64,000 bases of DNA, taken from the NCBI GenBank assembly GCA_905220665.1, contig CAJNAR010000156.1:124001-188000 (forward strand). Direction: 5' to 3'. The stretch is from Albugo candida (taxonomy: Eukaryota; Oomycota; Peronosporomycetes; Albuginales; Albuginaceae). Shown piece after piece: positions 9,845 to 21,723 of the stretch. The notes beneath the pieces were generated by a model. That model made no database searches and had not been told where the DNA came from. It saw only the letters and a program-made list of their open reading frames with translations. The position numbers and the translations under genes are program-made. Positions within the stretch are counted from its first letter, which is position 1, and every line of letters starts with the position of its first letter.

Positions 9845-11109
9845 TACTTTAGTGAAGTGCCCTCTTATCGAGAGCGTCATACACACTTACTAGTATAACT
9901 TTGTGATTCAAGAGCATAGAGAAGTGCATGGTAGTGGAAAGGTAGATCTGAGTAGCGCATCTGATTGAATTGCCGTCATAATTCGATCAGCTTTTCCATT
10001 GTGGTCATTCTATGGAAGAATCTACGTTCAAGGCATGACACTCTCGACTTTCTTTCTGGCTCAGATAGCGAGCATCGTCTTTGATATACCGTTTACGACC
10101 GACTGTACATGCTCTGTGCTCAGAAATATTATGGAATGTATATCCGCACACGAATGAATCCTGGATTGCTTTGCAACATTCAAGAAACCTGGGAAGATTC
10201 AATAAGATTGACCATTGAATATCGTGAGGTGAGCTAGTAACCGAAGCGTCCTCAATGCCTTATTTGGCTACAAAAACTGTTGTGTTGAGTAAAATGACTA
10301 CGTTTGGATTTATGGACATGTTCTCTGGCATTCGGCTACTTCTCTTACGTGAGCCGTCAGAAGATACTTTCTTTTGCCACCAATTGCAAAGTCAACACAC
10401 CAAATCGTGTCTCTAAGGGCGCAGTTGATTCTGCTTTTCATTTCCAATCAGGTTATTGCATTAATCAGTTCTCATTTTGATGGACGACCTTTTGTTGTGT
10501 TCAAAATATGAGGCCACCTCTCTCAAGGTATTAGAAGATGTTTAGATGTTGCAAGAAAGTTCACATTGAAGGGAAAACCTAATAAAACCAGCCTGACCAT
10601 GAAAGAAGTTTGATGGTATGGGGAGATTTGTGATGAAGATGGAATTAAGCAAGATTCTGAGAAGTTATAAGGTCTAGAGACTTGAAACTTCCAAATACAC
10701 TTGGTGAAATTCAACAGTTCCTTTATGGGATGAACTGGTTGCGAGGGTCGTTACCAAATTATGAAAGATATTGTGTGTTCTGCAAGAGTTGGTGAAGGTC
10801 ATATTGGCTGGAACGCCAGGAACGAAACGAGTGGCGATAAATATGTCATTAGTTATGAATCAGGAGAAGATGGATTACTTTGAAATGGTAAAGGAGATTT
10901 TACTCAAGTATGTGAAGCTGAATCACCTGGAAGACACCGCTGTTGTATGTATCTTGATGAATGTAAGCTTTTATGGTTGGACTGTAGTGGTAGCACAAGT
11001 TGTAGAGCGGGATTCAGAATAACCCGTGGAGCGTCTAGACCCTCAAGCAGTCACATTCTTATCTGGGTGTTAATTTAAACCGAATTAAATTGGACAGTCA
11101 CTAAGATGG

Positions 11110-11370
11110 AGGCGTTTTCTACTACAGTATTATGGCTCTCGGAAACCCACAACATATTATTCGTCGTTTGAATGTATTTAGAATGTATTGTGATCACAAG
11201 AATCTCATTCGAATTTTTGCTCCGGAGCAAAACACAAAAGAAAGGCTTGTTGGAAGACTTCATCGATAAATCATGAAACTGATGTCCTTTGAATGTGAGG
11301 TTTACTATATCGCAATGGCGGATATCCTTTCTCGCTGGTTGAATGCACCAGATGAGATTAAGTGAATAAA
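11110..11370 (+). pseudogene. Gypsy RNase H remnant
   Basis: One frame reads MYCDHKNLIRIFAPEQNTKE, then RLVGRLHR, a stop, MKLMSFECEVYYI and MADILSRW. This is the highly characteristic end of Ty3/Gypsy RNase H (TDHKNL..IF.P....  R..RW...L..F...I.YI.G..N..AD.LSR). The catalytic D of TDH is present. About five residues before ADILSR are missing, and one stop replaces the expected Trp. Confidence 0.75.
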
Positions 11371-11639
11371 TAGGATGAGTGGAAATCCAACTTTTGTCTC
11401 CGAACGATATTTCTCGTATTGATCCGATGGGAGCAGGAAAAATCCCCCGCCAACATTTGAAGTTATAGGGGGATGTAGAAGACATATCATTCCGGTGGGG
11501 TTGCCGGTTTGAAATTTTGCAAGTTGAAACAGGTTTGGGAGAATTAGGGGCTTATTTGGATCCTCAATCAAGATCTAGAAGTTACTATTAGACTCCTGCT
11601 TATTGAACATCATGGTATTGCATGCATGGGGGTTCAAAG

Positions 11640-11990
11640 AAAATCAGCTTCAAGCCAAGTGCGATAAATTCTATGCAAACTATCTTATCTGTTAATAAAT
11701 CAAGGGAGAAAAAAATTATACCGAGACCGTGGAGTACTATACGTGCACATCCCAAACGGAACCATATATTAATTTGGAATTACTGCGTTGTTGGTACATC
11801 GTACAATGGTGAGCAATGGGTGCTCGTATTGAGAGATGCTTCCAGTTCTTATTATTTATTGCATACTTGTGAAAATCCGAGTGCTGAATATGCTGCTTCG
11901 TGCATGCTTGAATGGAACTCGCTGTTTGAAATGCCAGAAATTTGGCCACTGATAGTGAACTCACTACAAAAGCAAAGTGCTTACTGATCT
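11640..11990 (+). pseudogene. Gypsy integrase core remnant
   Basis: The frame 11,622-11,987 has KKIIPRPWSTIRAHPKRNHI, then WNYCVVGTSYNGEQWVLVLR, ASSSYYLLHTC, AEYAASCMLEW and FEMPEIW. It resembles the integrase core of oomycete/fungal Gypsy elements (IPRPWS....P.N.ILHWDFLY.G.S..G..YVLVL.D..S.Y..L......A......L..W...FG.P..W.SD). The first catalytic Asp (expected in HWDF) is Asn here (IWNY), so the enzyme would be inactive even without the breaks. Downstream frames to 12,640 may be the C-terminal/chromodomain part. Confidence 0.65.
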
Positions 11991-12928
11991 GGCTTGTCTC
12001 ACCGGATCCTCATGGGAATAGATTCTTGCGTATTGTCATTGGAAGAACGGCACTGTACAGCGCGTCATTAGAGATCCATTCCAGGTGCTAAGGGCTATGA
12101 TGGCAGAAATGGAACTGGATATGATGCTATGGCCCGATATTATCTCGAGTGCTGAGCGAATATTGAATAAAACTTGCTGATAATACCTTGGTAGAAGAAG
12201 GGCAATTGAATGTTCTACAGTATTGAAGCCAGATACTCCAAAGAATCGTGTTTTGATGATTGATGATATGGCTAGCTCGAGAGCAGTGGTACTTACATGT
12301 GAGGAAGAGATGCAGAGTTTACACCAGTCACTAGTGGATACATATCCGGATATTTCGAATGGTGCGGAGAAAAGAGAAGTAAGGATCAAACTGGTTCAGA
12401 GGGGTGTGCAAACTGCGCTATTTGATATCGGCGACATGCTTCTTTGGGTGGAAGTCGACATGAAGCTATATTCGAATAAACTGAGGGTGGATTACCGGAG
12501 CTTATAGAATGCAAAACATATCCATTTGTGATCAAACACTTGTTCAGCAGGTCTTGCAAACGATGTCCACCACAGTCGTTTGAGTCTAAAATTCTATCGT
12601 GCCGCGGATCTAGAGGCAACTGAAGTCATAATTCAGCACGTATTTAACCAAGATTTGATGCTGAATGTGAATTCTACCCCTCGTAATCGTTAATGCAAGA
12701 TTTTGGAACTTACTGATCAAATTGAAGTGTCTCGAAGTGGTGGAGGAATCATGGGAGCCTTATGTATCTTTGAAGCGAGATGTAAATAATCTAGTCTCGA
12801 GTTATTGTCAGAGTTGTGACTTACAAGAGTTGAAGACATTGTATCCAATTTTGGGAGCAGAGTGGTGAATAATGGCGGCTGAATGGAAATCACTCGGATA
12901 TGTAACGTCCATCATTGTATAATTGGCA

Positions 12929-13250
12929 CTTCTCAATTTGCCGGCTACTACGCGACCCGCCAATTTAGTAAAAACAACTAAAAAACACAGCACCCTTCCT
13001 AGACCTTTTCCTCTCCAACGATATGGTTCAAGTTGACATACCGACAACCCGGCTTGTCACGTCCACGTGTGTGACATGGCAACCCTCGTGAGTCACCTGG
13101 CGTTGGGTGACTGCATGATTGTTAATGATCCATCACCCCTGTGTGATTACGTGGAAAGTACCCCCACCCCCAATGTGACAAAACAGCGTAGTAAAAGAGA
13201 TACCTATGACGAGTCATAAGGTGGGTCCAAGGCAACTGCAAGTGTGGACG
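12929..13250 (+). promoter_or_regulatory. LINE A 5' UTR
   Basis: Conserved with LINE B 50,100-50,406 (inverted). It contains CCGGCTACTACG, GACATACCGACA, TGGCAACC, GTGAGTCACC, GGGTGACTGCATGATTG and GTGGAAAGTACCCCCA blocks. LINEs carry an internal promoter here. In LINE B the segment holds ACGTGG-TTG-CCACGT and TCATCAC-TCTA-GTGTGATGA inverted repeats; in copy A both are partly eroded. Confidence 0.6.
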
Positions 13251-13754
13251 AAAGCAAACGTCCCACATTGGCATATCTTATTATGTCACAAGAGTCCTAA
13301 GGTAAGGACGAGGTTAGAGCTAAGGCGCAATACCGCGTGGAGCTCCCAAACCCAAAATATCCTGATATTGTTGCATATGTGAACTTTAGGCCAGAGAGTA
13401 TCCGACTTGGTCCGTTGTGGCCCCAAAATCGAAGCCGCACGAACTTTCAAGACTGATATTTTCGATGATATTGGAAAGGGCCAGGCGTTCGCCCGTACTC
13501 TAAATGAGAAATAAGTACCTCCTCTTCCGGGATCATGGCAACCCGGTTTTCGAATCTCTCTCGGATAGTCGCCAGATTGGACAAGTCTCTAAGCTTCTAG
13601 CAGAAAATTTGAGAGTGATGACTGTGCCACCGACGCGCATGACCAACTGGAGTGCCAGTCGGTCATCGTTCTGGGTGAAAAGTACATATTTAAAGAGAAA
13701 ATTTAGAGCGCCGGTGCTATCTCAACATGTTTGGAGTTAGACTGGAACTTAAGC

Positions 13755-15003
13755 GGGAGGGTATTTTGAAATGGCCACTGCTATATGTAAACCCCTTGGC
13801 TATTTGTACATCCCCCTGATTCATAGCCAATCAAAAGCCTGGAAAACTTCCTCGTGTCGTGAAATTGTTCGTAACAGATTCGTCACTTAAGTGCTGATGT
13901 TGCGCCTTCTCACACACTTTAACAATGAACGTAACTTGTATACGACCTTATCACTCTAAGGATACGACACCTCGTACTCTTTCTAATCTTTTTCATTCGA
14001 GTGTATAATAACTCGAGCAATCTTCAATGCAGGATAGGAGAAACACCTCGATAGACCGTCTTGTGTCTCTTCACATACTCTTGACACTGTTCAAGCCATT
14101 CAGCATTGCTGAATGTTTTGATCTATCATGAACGCCTTTTCCTGAAAGCATCATACACTATTCTTGCACTCGTCTCCGATCAGCTGGCATCTTAACCAAG
14201 ATCATGTTCTTATGCAGCCACAATATGAAATGATTGGGAAGTATGTCTGCTTCGAGGAGTTTGATACAAATTTTCTTTCACGGCGAAGCTGAAAATTTTC
14301 TGACACATTTCTCCTAGTTGCTGGATTCGGTACAGGCTCCTGTGCTATATAGGTTGATTTCATTCTTTTGAGTGTATACGAGTCATCCAGACAGATTCTT
14401 CCACTTTTCAGTGGAAGAATCATCGTCTGGCACCCGATTTAAGCTACGTATCATGCGCCCGTTTTTGTATGTATGATGTTTGCGCTTAAATGAATGGATT
14501 ATGTTCGCTACCGCACTAGACGCCTTGGCTTGGTGTGGCATAGTTTTTTTTGTATATGAAGCCACCGATATATTGTCTGTTATAATTAGTCGCATTTCAT
14601 TGAATTTAGGTGTGCTCAAGACTCTCTCTATGGATGCTACACTATTGCTTTTTTATTTTTTAGCAGGAAGCAATTTATCGCTCCTAAAATAAGACAAAAG
14701 ATCATTTTTGCGACATCAAACGCTTCTGATTCAGCAAAAAAGCTGAATTTGTGTAGAAACGATCGGAAGAGAAAGAGTATGACTTCACCGAAGCGACTAG
14801 TGTTTTTTGTGAAACCTTTTTTTGTTTTATTTGTCCATGGTTTCGAGCTTGCTACTTTGACGGAGGTGAAACAATTATTTACACGTCCGAACAGTTTCAC
14901 GACAGGAGGAAGCTTTCCAGGCTTTTGATTGGCTATGAATCAGGGGGATGTAAAATAGCCAATGGGGTTTACATACACCAGTGGCCTTATAGAATTTACC
15001 CCC
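13755..15003. mobile_element. TIR element of unknown family inserted in LINE A
   Basis: Left end GGAGGGTATTTTGAAATGGCC and right end (reverse complement) GGGGGTAAATTCTATAAGGCC begin about 95 bp of inverted homology, including TATGTAAACCCC, GGCTATTT, ACATCCCCCTGATTCATAG and CCAATCAAAAGCCTGGAAA. CCAATCA is at 13,827-13,833 and mirrored at 14,926-14,932. The interior has coding-like minus-strand frames (14,202-14,423; 14,383-14,619; 14,637-14,900) without a recognisable catalytic motif. A clear target duplication is not seen. The length (1.25 kb) suggests a deleted or non-autonomous member. Confidence 0.7.
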
Positions 15004-15579
15004 AAATCGATCTCATCAAACAATATTGCTATATTCAGATACTAAACTTATCACAAAACAAAATTGAGGATGTGTGTAGAATCCTTCTTGATACATTTCG
15101 AGAAGCAATTTCTCCAAAGTAGTGGTTATGGAAACGTAAAGGATTTACTTTGTGTCCTCCACATGCTCAAAAGCGTTGATGCGTGTTGGAATGGTATGCG
15201 AACAAATTGTATTCGAAAAACAATTCTTCCCTGTACCGGTAAGAATGCTCCGATTCCAACTGAACGTCTGCGTTTTGGTCAGCGTGGACCATACTGTTTG
15301 GATCTAGGAGCCATTGCTACTGCCCAACGACAGTTAGCAAAACACCAGAAATGGCAAGCGTGGTTGCATCGACATCGTTGGTAATGCTACTGTTGATCGC
15401 AAAAGATGTAGCGAAGAAAGTGGAGAAAAAACGTCCAACCAAATATCGTTGGACTTCATCTCTCTTCTCGATATCACACTACCGGGGACCCAGAAATTTC
15501 CACTACAAAACCGGTCCTCTTCTCGGAATGGAGGAAAACCCATCTCCACCCGTACTATCAAGCCAGTGGAGTGGGATGG

Positions 15580-15601
15580 ATATATATATATATATATATA
15601 T
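15580..15601. repeat. (AT)11 microsatellite
   Basis: Uninterrupted alternating A and T, 22 bp, within the ORF1 decay zone of LINE A. Confidence 0.9.
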
Positions 15602-16686
15602 GCATTTGGCTCTTTCGTGCGATAACCGTCACCGTGTGGATTCATTTCGCCACATATTTTCGAAGGCACCCCTTCGTGTTCTACCTTAGTTGGACACAAT
15701 TAATAACTACTCGTTGCTCTCAATCATGGGGAACGAGATAGGGAAGGCTGAAGCGGTTGAAAATCCAGTGCATGGAACCCTCTTTCAAATTATACCCGTG
15801 AAAACACGGATGCCAAAACAGGTAGCGACTTCGAAAGAGGCTGCCCACTTCTTTTCCGAAAACGCTACATTGTGGTAGAAAAGCGGAGAAACCAGCTCGG
15901 GTTGGAGAGCTTATGGATATTCATTCCAAGAACGCACTTCACTCAAACCGACCGGACAATCTGGTCCAAGCAGATGCGCAAATCACACATGTGCGCAGGC
16001 TACTACAGCCTTGTACCAACCCAGACAGATTCATCCGGTCAGCACTAGAACATCGGACGCCATGAATTGGGTGCTTATCTCATGCATGGACTCGAACAAT
16101 CGTGACTTGGACGAAGTAGTACATCTTCTTCTGATCAATCTCGTTTTCGCAGCGCACAACCTCGGCGAAGATTTTACGTTTGCGACGCGATATAGTCTTC
16201 AAGTTGGTGGCAAAGTTAATTCGAACAGAGATGTATCGTTCGAGAAAGTAATGTCGTGGTGAAAGTCAGTGCGGACATTGTTCGCGTTTGACTCGAGCAA
16301 CCAAAGCTCTCGCATTATTGTAAGTCTTCTTTCTGAGTACTGCTCCGACAGTCCATATAAACGATCACTGAATCCAGAATCTCACCGATGGGCAAGTGAA
16401 CTGGATTCCAGGTCATCATTGTCGTTTACTTCCGACTAATGTGATCATATATTTGTCACGCTTCGACGTGGGTGTAAAGAGATGGTCCCAATGATTTGGA
16501 GGTAAATGGCGAGCAGTGATATCGCGGAGCTCTCGCATAATCTTAAATATTTCTCGGTATAATTAGCAGCACGACAACTCTATATTCAAGTGGTGACAAG
16601 AAGTTTGTTGCTGATCCAATTTCGCGTGAATGCTACGGGCTCCTTGATTATCCCAACTTGGAACAACATCCATTCTAACACTCACG

Positions 16687-17515
16687 GTGAATGTCAATGG
16701 AATGTATAAAAATGGTCATCATTTTATCGACCGCGTCCTATCCCAGCAATGCATTTGCTGTGTTCAAGAAACCAGTTCTACGATCACAACCCGCTCAAAC
16801 CATTTCAGTTTTTATCACTTTCAAACATGCAGCACAACATGTTTGTCAATTACTACAACAGTGCTTTTCTTTATCGAACTCAAAATCGCAGTTGTGGTGT
16901 GACGACAGTACTTCTTTCGGAGTTTCACGGTCATACAACAGCTGAAGCACTCACCGAACGAAGCATTCGAGATAGCTATTACTTCTTGCGTCTTCTCATT
17001 TACGACGTACCGGTGTATATTCACAATGTATATGCACCGATCAAGGCCGAGGAATGAGTTCTCTTTATAAGTTATTGATCTATAACACTTTCGAATCAAT
17101 CGCAAAGCATCTCGTGTTTGGTGATTTCAACACACCACTCGATCCAGCTATCAATGCTTCAAATAGAACAATTCGACACGAACCAAGTCGATTAGCGTGT
17201 TTGGAATGGCTTTCACAGTTGGGTGTGGTATAAGCTTGGCGAATTCAACATCCGACTGAAAAGTATTTACAGGACCAATACCGCGCAAGAATCGACTAGA
17301 TTACATCTGCATGTCGGAAGAGCTATTCAATATGGTATACAAAACCTCCGAGTATTTCCGTCCACGACATGCGGGAGATCATCTGGCACAAAAAGTAAGT
17401 TTTGCAAATCCAGCTCAATCTCCGGGTCGAGGATATTGGAAATGTTCATTACGACTATTTGAATATCCTAAAGTTGTCGAAGTAATCAAATTGGAAGCGA
17501 TTTTGGTGCTCGAAT
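16687..17515 (+). pseudogene. LINE A apurinic-type endonuclease (EEP) domain
   Basis: Blocks in order: NVNGMYKNGHHF with CVQET (about 16,690-16,775); RSCGVTTVLLSEFHGH and LRLLIYDVPVYIHNVYAP (about 16,890-17,040); FGDFNTPLDPAIN (about 17,118-17,158, the GDFN motif); SRLACLEWLSQLGV; RLHLHVGR / DYICMSEELF; and HAGDHLAQKVSF (about 17,370-17,405) in place of the usual SDH. This nuclease nicks the target DNA to prime reverse transcription. Several frame changes break it. Confidence 0.75.
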
Positions 17516-18068
17516 AGTTACGGACAACTTCGAATCCCGGTAAAATGTGGGAATGTTGGAAGACGAAAATCAAGAAACAGCTTCAAATCATTGAAAAAAA
17601 GGTTGCAAAAGATAGCCGACGTGATGTTGAAGTCTAGCCAGCGTGTTTTGGAAGTCGCAGCAGCTCGATATCGCATTCAAGACACCAATGAGTCATGGTA
17701 TTTTTAGGAATCGAGTCTCGAACAATTTCGAATTTCAGTCGAAAACAATGCGAAATACAACCAAGATGGAAGTTTCGACCATCACGTGGAGCATATGAAG
17801 AACACTCCCAAGCATTTTTTTGCCCGCCGGATAGTTCTTGTCGTCGCGTGCCGATCGAAAATGTTACAAAAAATGTGGTACCGTGACATCGAACCCGAGG
17901 GAGAATATTGACGAATTCAGAGAGCATTGAGGTGGTGTCATGGGCTCTGTTTATAGCTCCGAGTCCGACTCAGATGATCCATGTGAAAGAAAGCAAAAAA
18001 AGTCACTCGATTCGATTCAAGTTTCAGCAGAGCAAGACCGTCTCCCAACTCGCTGAAGTACGACCTAG

Positions 18069-19881
18069 ATGGCGGAAGCGATCAAGCACATGCGGAGTAG
18101 TTCTTCTTCAGGTATGCATGGACTACCAGCTGCAATTTATCATCTTGGTCCGGAAAGGTTTGGCGAGTGTCTGAAGATCTTGTTCGAATATCATCTGGAA
18201 AGAGGAATTTTACTTCGATCACAACGTCACTCAGCAATCACACTTTTATACAAGAAAGGACCACGAGGTGATCCTGGCAACTATCGACCAATCGCACTGC
18301 TTTGCGTCGATGTGAAAGTACTTTCAAAAGTGTTGGCGTATCGATTGCAACGTTTTTTGCCAAAATTGATCCATCAAGATAAAAAAGCATTTGTGCGAGG
18401 GCGGTCAATGCATCACCATATTCCACATCGCACCGACATTCAAGACTTAATCACTCATCGTGGAGAAAAAGCATATGCGACTTTTCTCGACTTTGAGAAA
18501 GCATATGAGCGCGTCAATTGAACGTACATGTTTCGCGTTTTGGAAAAAATGGGCGTCGGAAAAAGTTTCATCGACTGGGTTCGTCTTTTGTACAATAACA
18601 CAAAGGCGCAGTTGATGATTAATGGAAATATCACACCGTCCATTACACCACAACGTGGAGTGAAACAAGATGATCCTCTCTCAGCATTACTTTTTCTGAT
18701 GACGATCGAACCTTTGGGAAATTTACTTCGCCAACATGAAAAATATGGCATTTGGATTAATGCACGACTGTCGCCAATCGATTATTTTTTGCGGACGATT
18801 CGACATTGCTTTCAGAGACACCAAATGGTGTTTTGACGCAACTCGAACTTGTCCAAGTCTACTGCGACGGATCTGGTGAGAAACTCCACTTGAGCAAATT
18901 ATCCTTGCTTTCGTTAAATACGACCATGCCGTGTCCACGTATTCCCAATTTGACCATAATGGATCCGGAGGATTCGGTCAAGTATTTGAGCATTTCGTTC
19001 GGCCAGACACCGACTCATTCGATGTTTATCTCAACTCTCGACAAGCGCTTTTACGATGGGTTTGGTGCATGGTTTCGACGTGCACGAACTGTTCGTGGTC
19101 GACTACTGGTTGCGCAAACGATAATTTTATCACGTCTGTGGCATTACACGATGCACGTGGACATACCAGCAGAGACTATTCGACAGTGGAAATCGATGTT
19201 AAAACGATTTGTGCTTGGTTGGAAACACAAAGAAGATTCAAAACATGTTCTTTTATATCTTCGCCGACAGGATGGTGGACTACAAGCTCTTTTTTTGGTG
19301 AGACGAATGAAGCTACAACGTATTCAATTTCTTCAGCAGTTCGAATCCGATGGGTCGACAATTACTCCTGCGAATTGGACAACTGCTTCGACGGAATTAT
19401 TACAGCTTATCCAACCTTCCTTTGGACCACACAAGCCGATGGATAAACTCACCATCGCACCACGTCGACATGCGAAAAAATGGTTTAATGGGAGAGCACA
19501 TCGTCATGGTGGAAAGACACATTTAAAATGTGGCATCATATGGATTGGAGCAGTACAATATCAGATTTGAATGTTTCACAACGCCGTCAGTACTACATGG
19601 AACAAACTATGTGGTCCCACTACGACCAAGCATTACATTATGAAGCTGCTACTTGCCATCCGAGTATGCGGAACGTTTGGTACAATGTTGGTATGGCGGA
19701 GCGACCACATCGCACATTTCGAAAAACGTTTGCTACATTTTCCGAGGTTCGAAGTCTGCAAGACCTTTTTCGTGAAAGCGACACATGGCCAGCGAAGGAA
19801 GATTTTGTCGACATGTATTACAACTCCGAAGAGCTGATCACATCGGATATGTCTGACCACCGATGTCATTCTAGCCAATAG
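18069..19881 (+). pseudogene. LINE A reverse transcriptase
   Basis: RT blocks are clear. They are SSSSGMHGLPAAIYHLGPE (18,096-18,152), AITLLYKKGPRGDPGNYRPI (18,234-18,293), VDVKVLSKVLAYRLQRFLP, LIHQDKKAFVRGRSMHHHI, ATFLDFEKAYERVN, GVKQDDPLSALLFLMTIEPL and FFADDSTLLSE (about 18,785-18,822, catalytic Asp pair intact). Next come VKYLSISFGQTP and RARTVRGRLLVAQTIILSRLWHY. The first frame ends at a TGA (18,519-18,521) where a Trp is usual. The FADD box is out of frame with its neighbours by one base next to a six-T run. In the GDPLSALL motif, G is replaced (QDDP). The C-terminal part runs to 19,881 without the zinc-finger tail seen in copies C and D. Confidence 0.8.
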
Positions 19882-19897
19882 GCCGGTGGCAATATAG

Positions 19898-19923
19898 GGG
19901 GATGACGTAGCTACGTCATCCCC
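19898..19923. repeat. Perfect 26-bp palindrome at the LINE A / LINE C junction
   Basis: Arms GGGGATGACGTAG / CTACGTCATCCCC around a centre at 19,910/19,911 with no spacer. Each arm holds TGACGT, a bZIP-type half site. Whether it is a LINE C 5' control site or a junction product is unknown. Confidence 0.85.
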
Positions 19924-21723
19924 TTTAAACCGGTTAAAACGGCTAGTAAAACCAGATCTTTGCTAAGTTCAGTCGATATCTTGAAGGGGATGGAGGGGAT
20001 TCGGGAGGAAAGGCCAAAACTAAAGCCAGGTTCGAAACGATCAAGATGGGAGGTTTTGTCCGCTCGTCTGGAACCGTCAAAATATTTCGCGGTACCCAGC
20101 GCACGGATTCTCATCCTTTTGGAAGCAGAACAGCAATCATGCGAGCTCCACCAACTCAGATCTTGTAATCCTTCGTTTGCGATCATGGCAATGAGATCTT
20201 GAAGGATCACTTTGTCCGGCGTAGTATTGGCCAGGGGTCTAAGTTACCAGGGTTAGCATGCAGCTTCTGATCACAAGAGAGGATGTGCGTCCCAGGCTTT
20301 CTCATGAAACGTTTACTTTACTTGGTAATCAGTATTCTTACCGGGGAATATGATGTTCTCGGATTAAAATACTTCCAATACATTATTGGACTTGGTCTTA
20401 CGTCCAACATCGAGTCTACTTTGCATGCCCTCGGATGCTACATTCTTTTCGAGAACTATCGCGAGGCAGTGGCGTCACAGACGTTTACTATTTCTATGTG
20501 GAGGGTGTATCTACGCTCCACGTCATGTCCCGAACCTCTGGTCGTGGGTGTTGAAGTCTGCGAGCATTTTTGTATCGAAGAGCTATACAATCTGACTTGT
20601 GGCAAAAGCGCTTCTCTTCCTACTTAGCGATTGAGGATAGGTCAGCGCAGTCCACATTGCTTGTTGCTGCCGGTGAAAACTCCAAAACCGCCTCATCTAG
20701 CAAAATATGAACCAGTTCAGCAAGTCAAAGCCACTCGGAACGACCAAAAGTACTGATAAGAATCCCGTCAAGTTGGATCCAGGTGACAAACGAGGTTTTT
20801 TGTGGAATAAAAAGCTTTCTCATCGTTCAAAAAGTGTTCTTGAGGATACTACGCATCCCTCAACGTATTCTGCGGCGCAGGAACACCTAAAGCAAAGAAG
20901 TAGAACTCTTTTTTGAGCATACAAAATCACGATTCCAACCTAGGAGGCTAAAGCGAAAAGTGATACCTAGACGTTACCCCGTCCTAGTAATAAGTGTAAT
21001 CGCTAGCTTGACAGCATTACCAGTATTGCCAGTAAAGCTTTACCAAAATCACTCGAGGATAATGAAACAGTAACTTCTTTGACGTCCTCGGTTCGATCGA
21101 CGTCAACTACTCGAAAATCGATAGGTTTTGGTAGACGCTGCCATATGGTTACTTCAAAATTTACGGCCAGCAAACATGTCTAAAGCGGGCAAACTCTTGC
21201 AAGAAGGCGTTCACGTACCGAAGGCTGATGAGCATGCTAGCAATGGCGATCGGTAAGTTCAATTCGCCTCGAACCATCCGAGTTCACTTCAGTGAGTGCT
21301 CAGCCGACGAATGCGCGAAAAATCATCAATCTTTCGGATTGGTGCACGCTCACACTATTAATCGTGATTTTGCAGCCTCACAACCTACTTCGGACACCAT
21401 ATTCGTTAAGAAATGGTCTTAACAAATCGGTGGAAATCTTCAAGTAAAGCGACAGAAAATTTTCGAATCTGGTGGGAAGCCTTACCGGCAGTCGAGCTGG
21501 TGTTGATGTGAACAGCACCGGTGATCTACCACAGTGATCAATGGCTTCAGTATGTCGCTCGTCATCCAGTGATCTGGATCCCAGCACACCAATGCCGTTT
21601 ACTTGACACAAACGTGTTGTTATTACAGCTTCTGCGGTCTCCAATTGGCTCCCTTTGCTTAAGTTAGTGGTTTGACATAGAAAGGAACAATCCATCATTG
21701 GACGACTTGATCTCAACCAACTA

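Larger units (their letters stand above)
8100..12700 (+). mobile_element. Ty3/Gypsy retrotransposon remnant
   Basis: Gag, zinc knuckle, protease region, reverse transcriptase start, RNase H and integrase blocks follow in the Ty3/Gypsy order (RNase H before integrase) on the plus strand. All are interrupted by stops and frameshifts. No LTR pair was found: the right side runs into LINE A at 12,929 and the left fades near 8.1 kb, so the ends have been lost or are too diverged to see by eye. This is one of the oldest-looking elements in the window. Confidence 0.75.
13250..16262 (+). pseudogene. LINE A ORF1-like region, decayed
   Basis: Parallel to LINE B ORF1. RQLQVWTKANVPHW and RTRLELRR lie near 13,230-13,345. 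IRKTILPCTGKNAPIPTERL and RFGQRGPYCLDLGAIATA lie at 15,205-15,325 (LINE B: RFGQRGPCCFDLGAVSTA). FQIIPVKTRMP and ATSKEAAHFF lie at 15,790-15,860 (LINE B: LQVILVKARMP, ARLKEAAQFY), and DLDEVVHLLLINLVF near 16,110. ORF1 of LINEs usually encodes an RNA-binding chaperone; no RRM or CCHC finger is visible to me, so only position and conservation between copies support the label. The TIR element at 13,755-15,003 cuts it in two. Confidence 0.5.
12929..19881 (+). mobile_element. LINE copy A (L1-like, near full length, split by a TIR element)
   Basis: The 5' end CTTCTCAATTTGCCGGCTACTACG matches the 5' end of LINE B (reverse complement at 50,406), so this looks like a true element start. The order is: 5' UTR to about 13,250; ORF1-like remnants (13,250-13,740 and 15,010-16,260); endonuclease (16,690-17,515); reverse transcriptase (18,069-19,881). 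Both A and B stop at the same point after a TSDM-like segment with no zinc-finger tail, so the shared 3' end may be natural. The RT section keeps long open stretches. Confidence 0.8.

Noticed and set aside
15580..15601. TATA run as a promoter
   Set aside because: It is a pure AT microsatellite inside a dead LINE ORF1.
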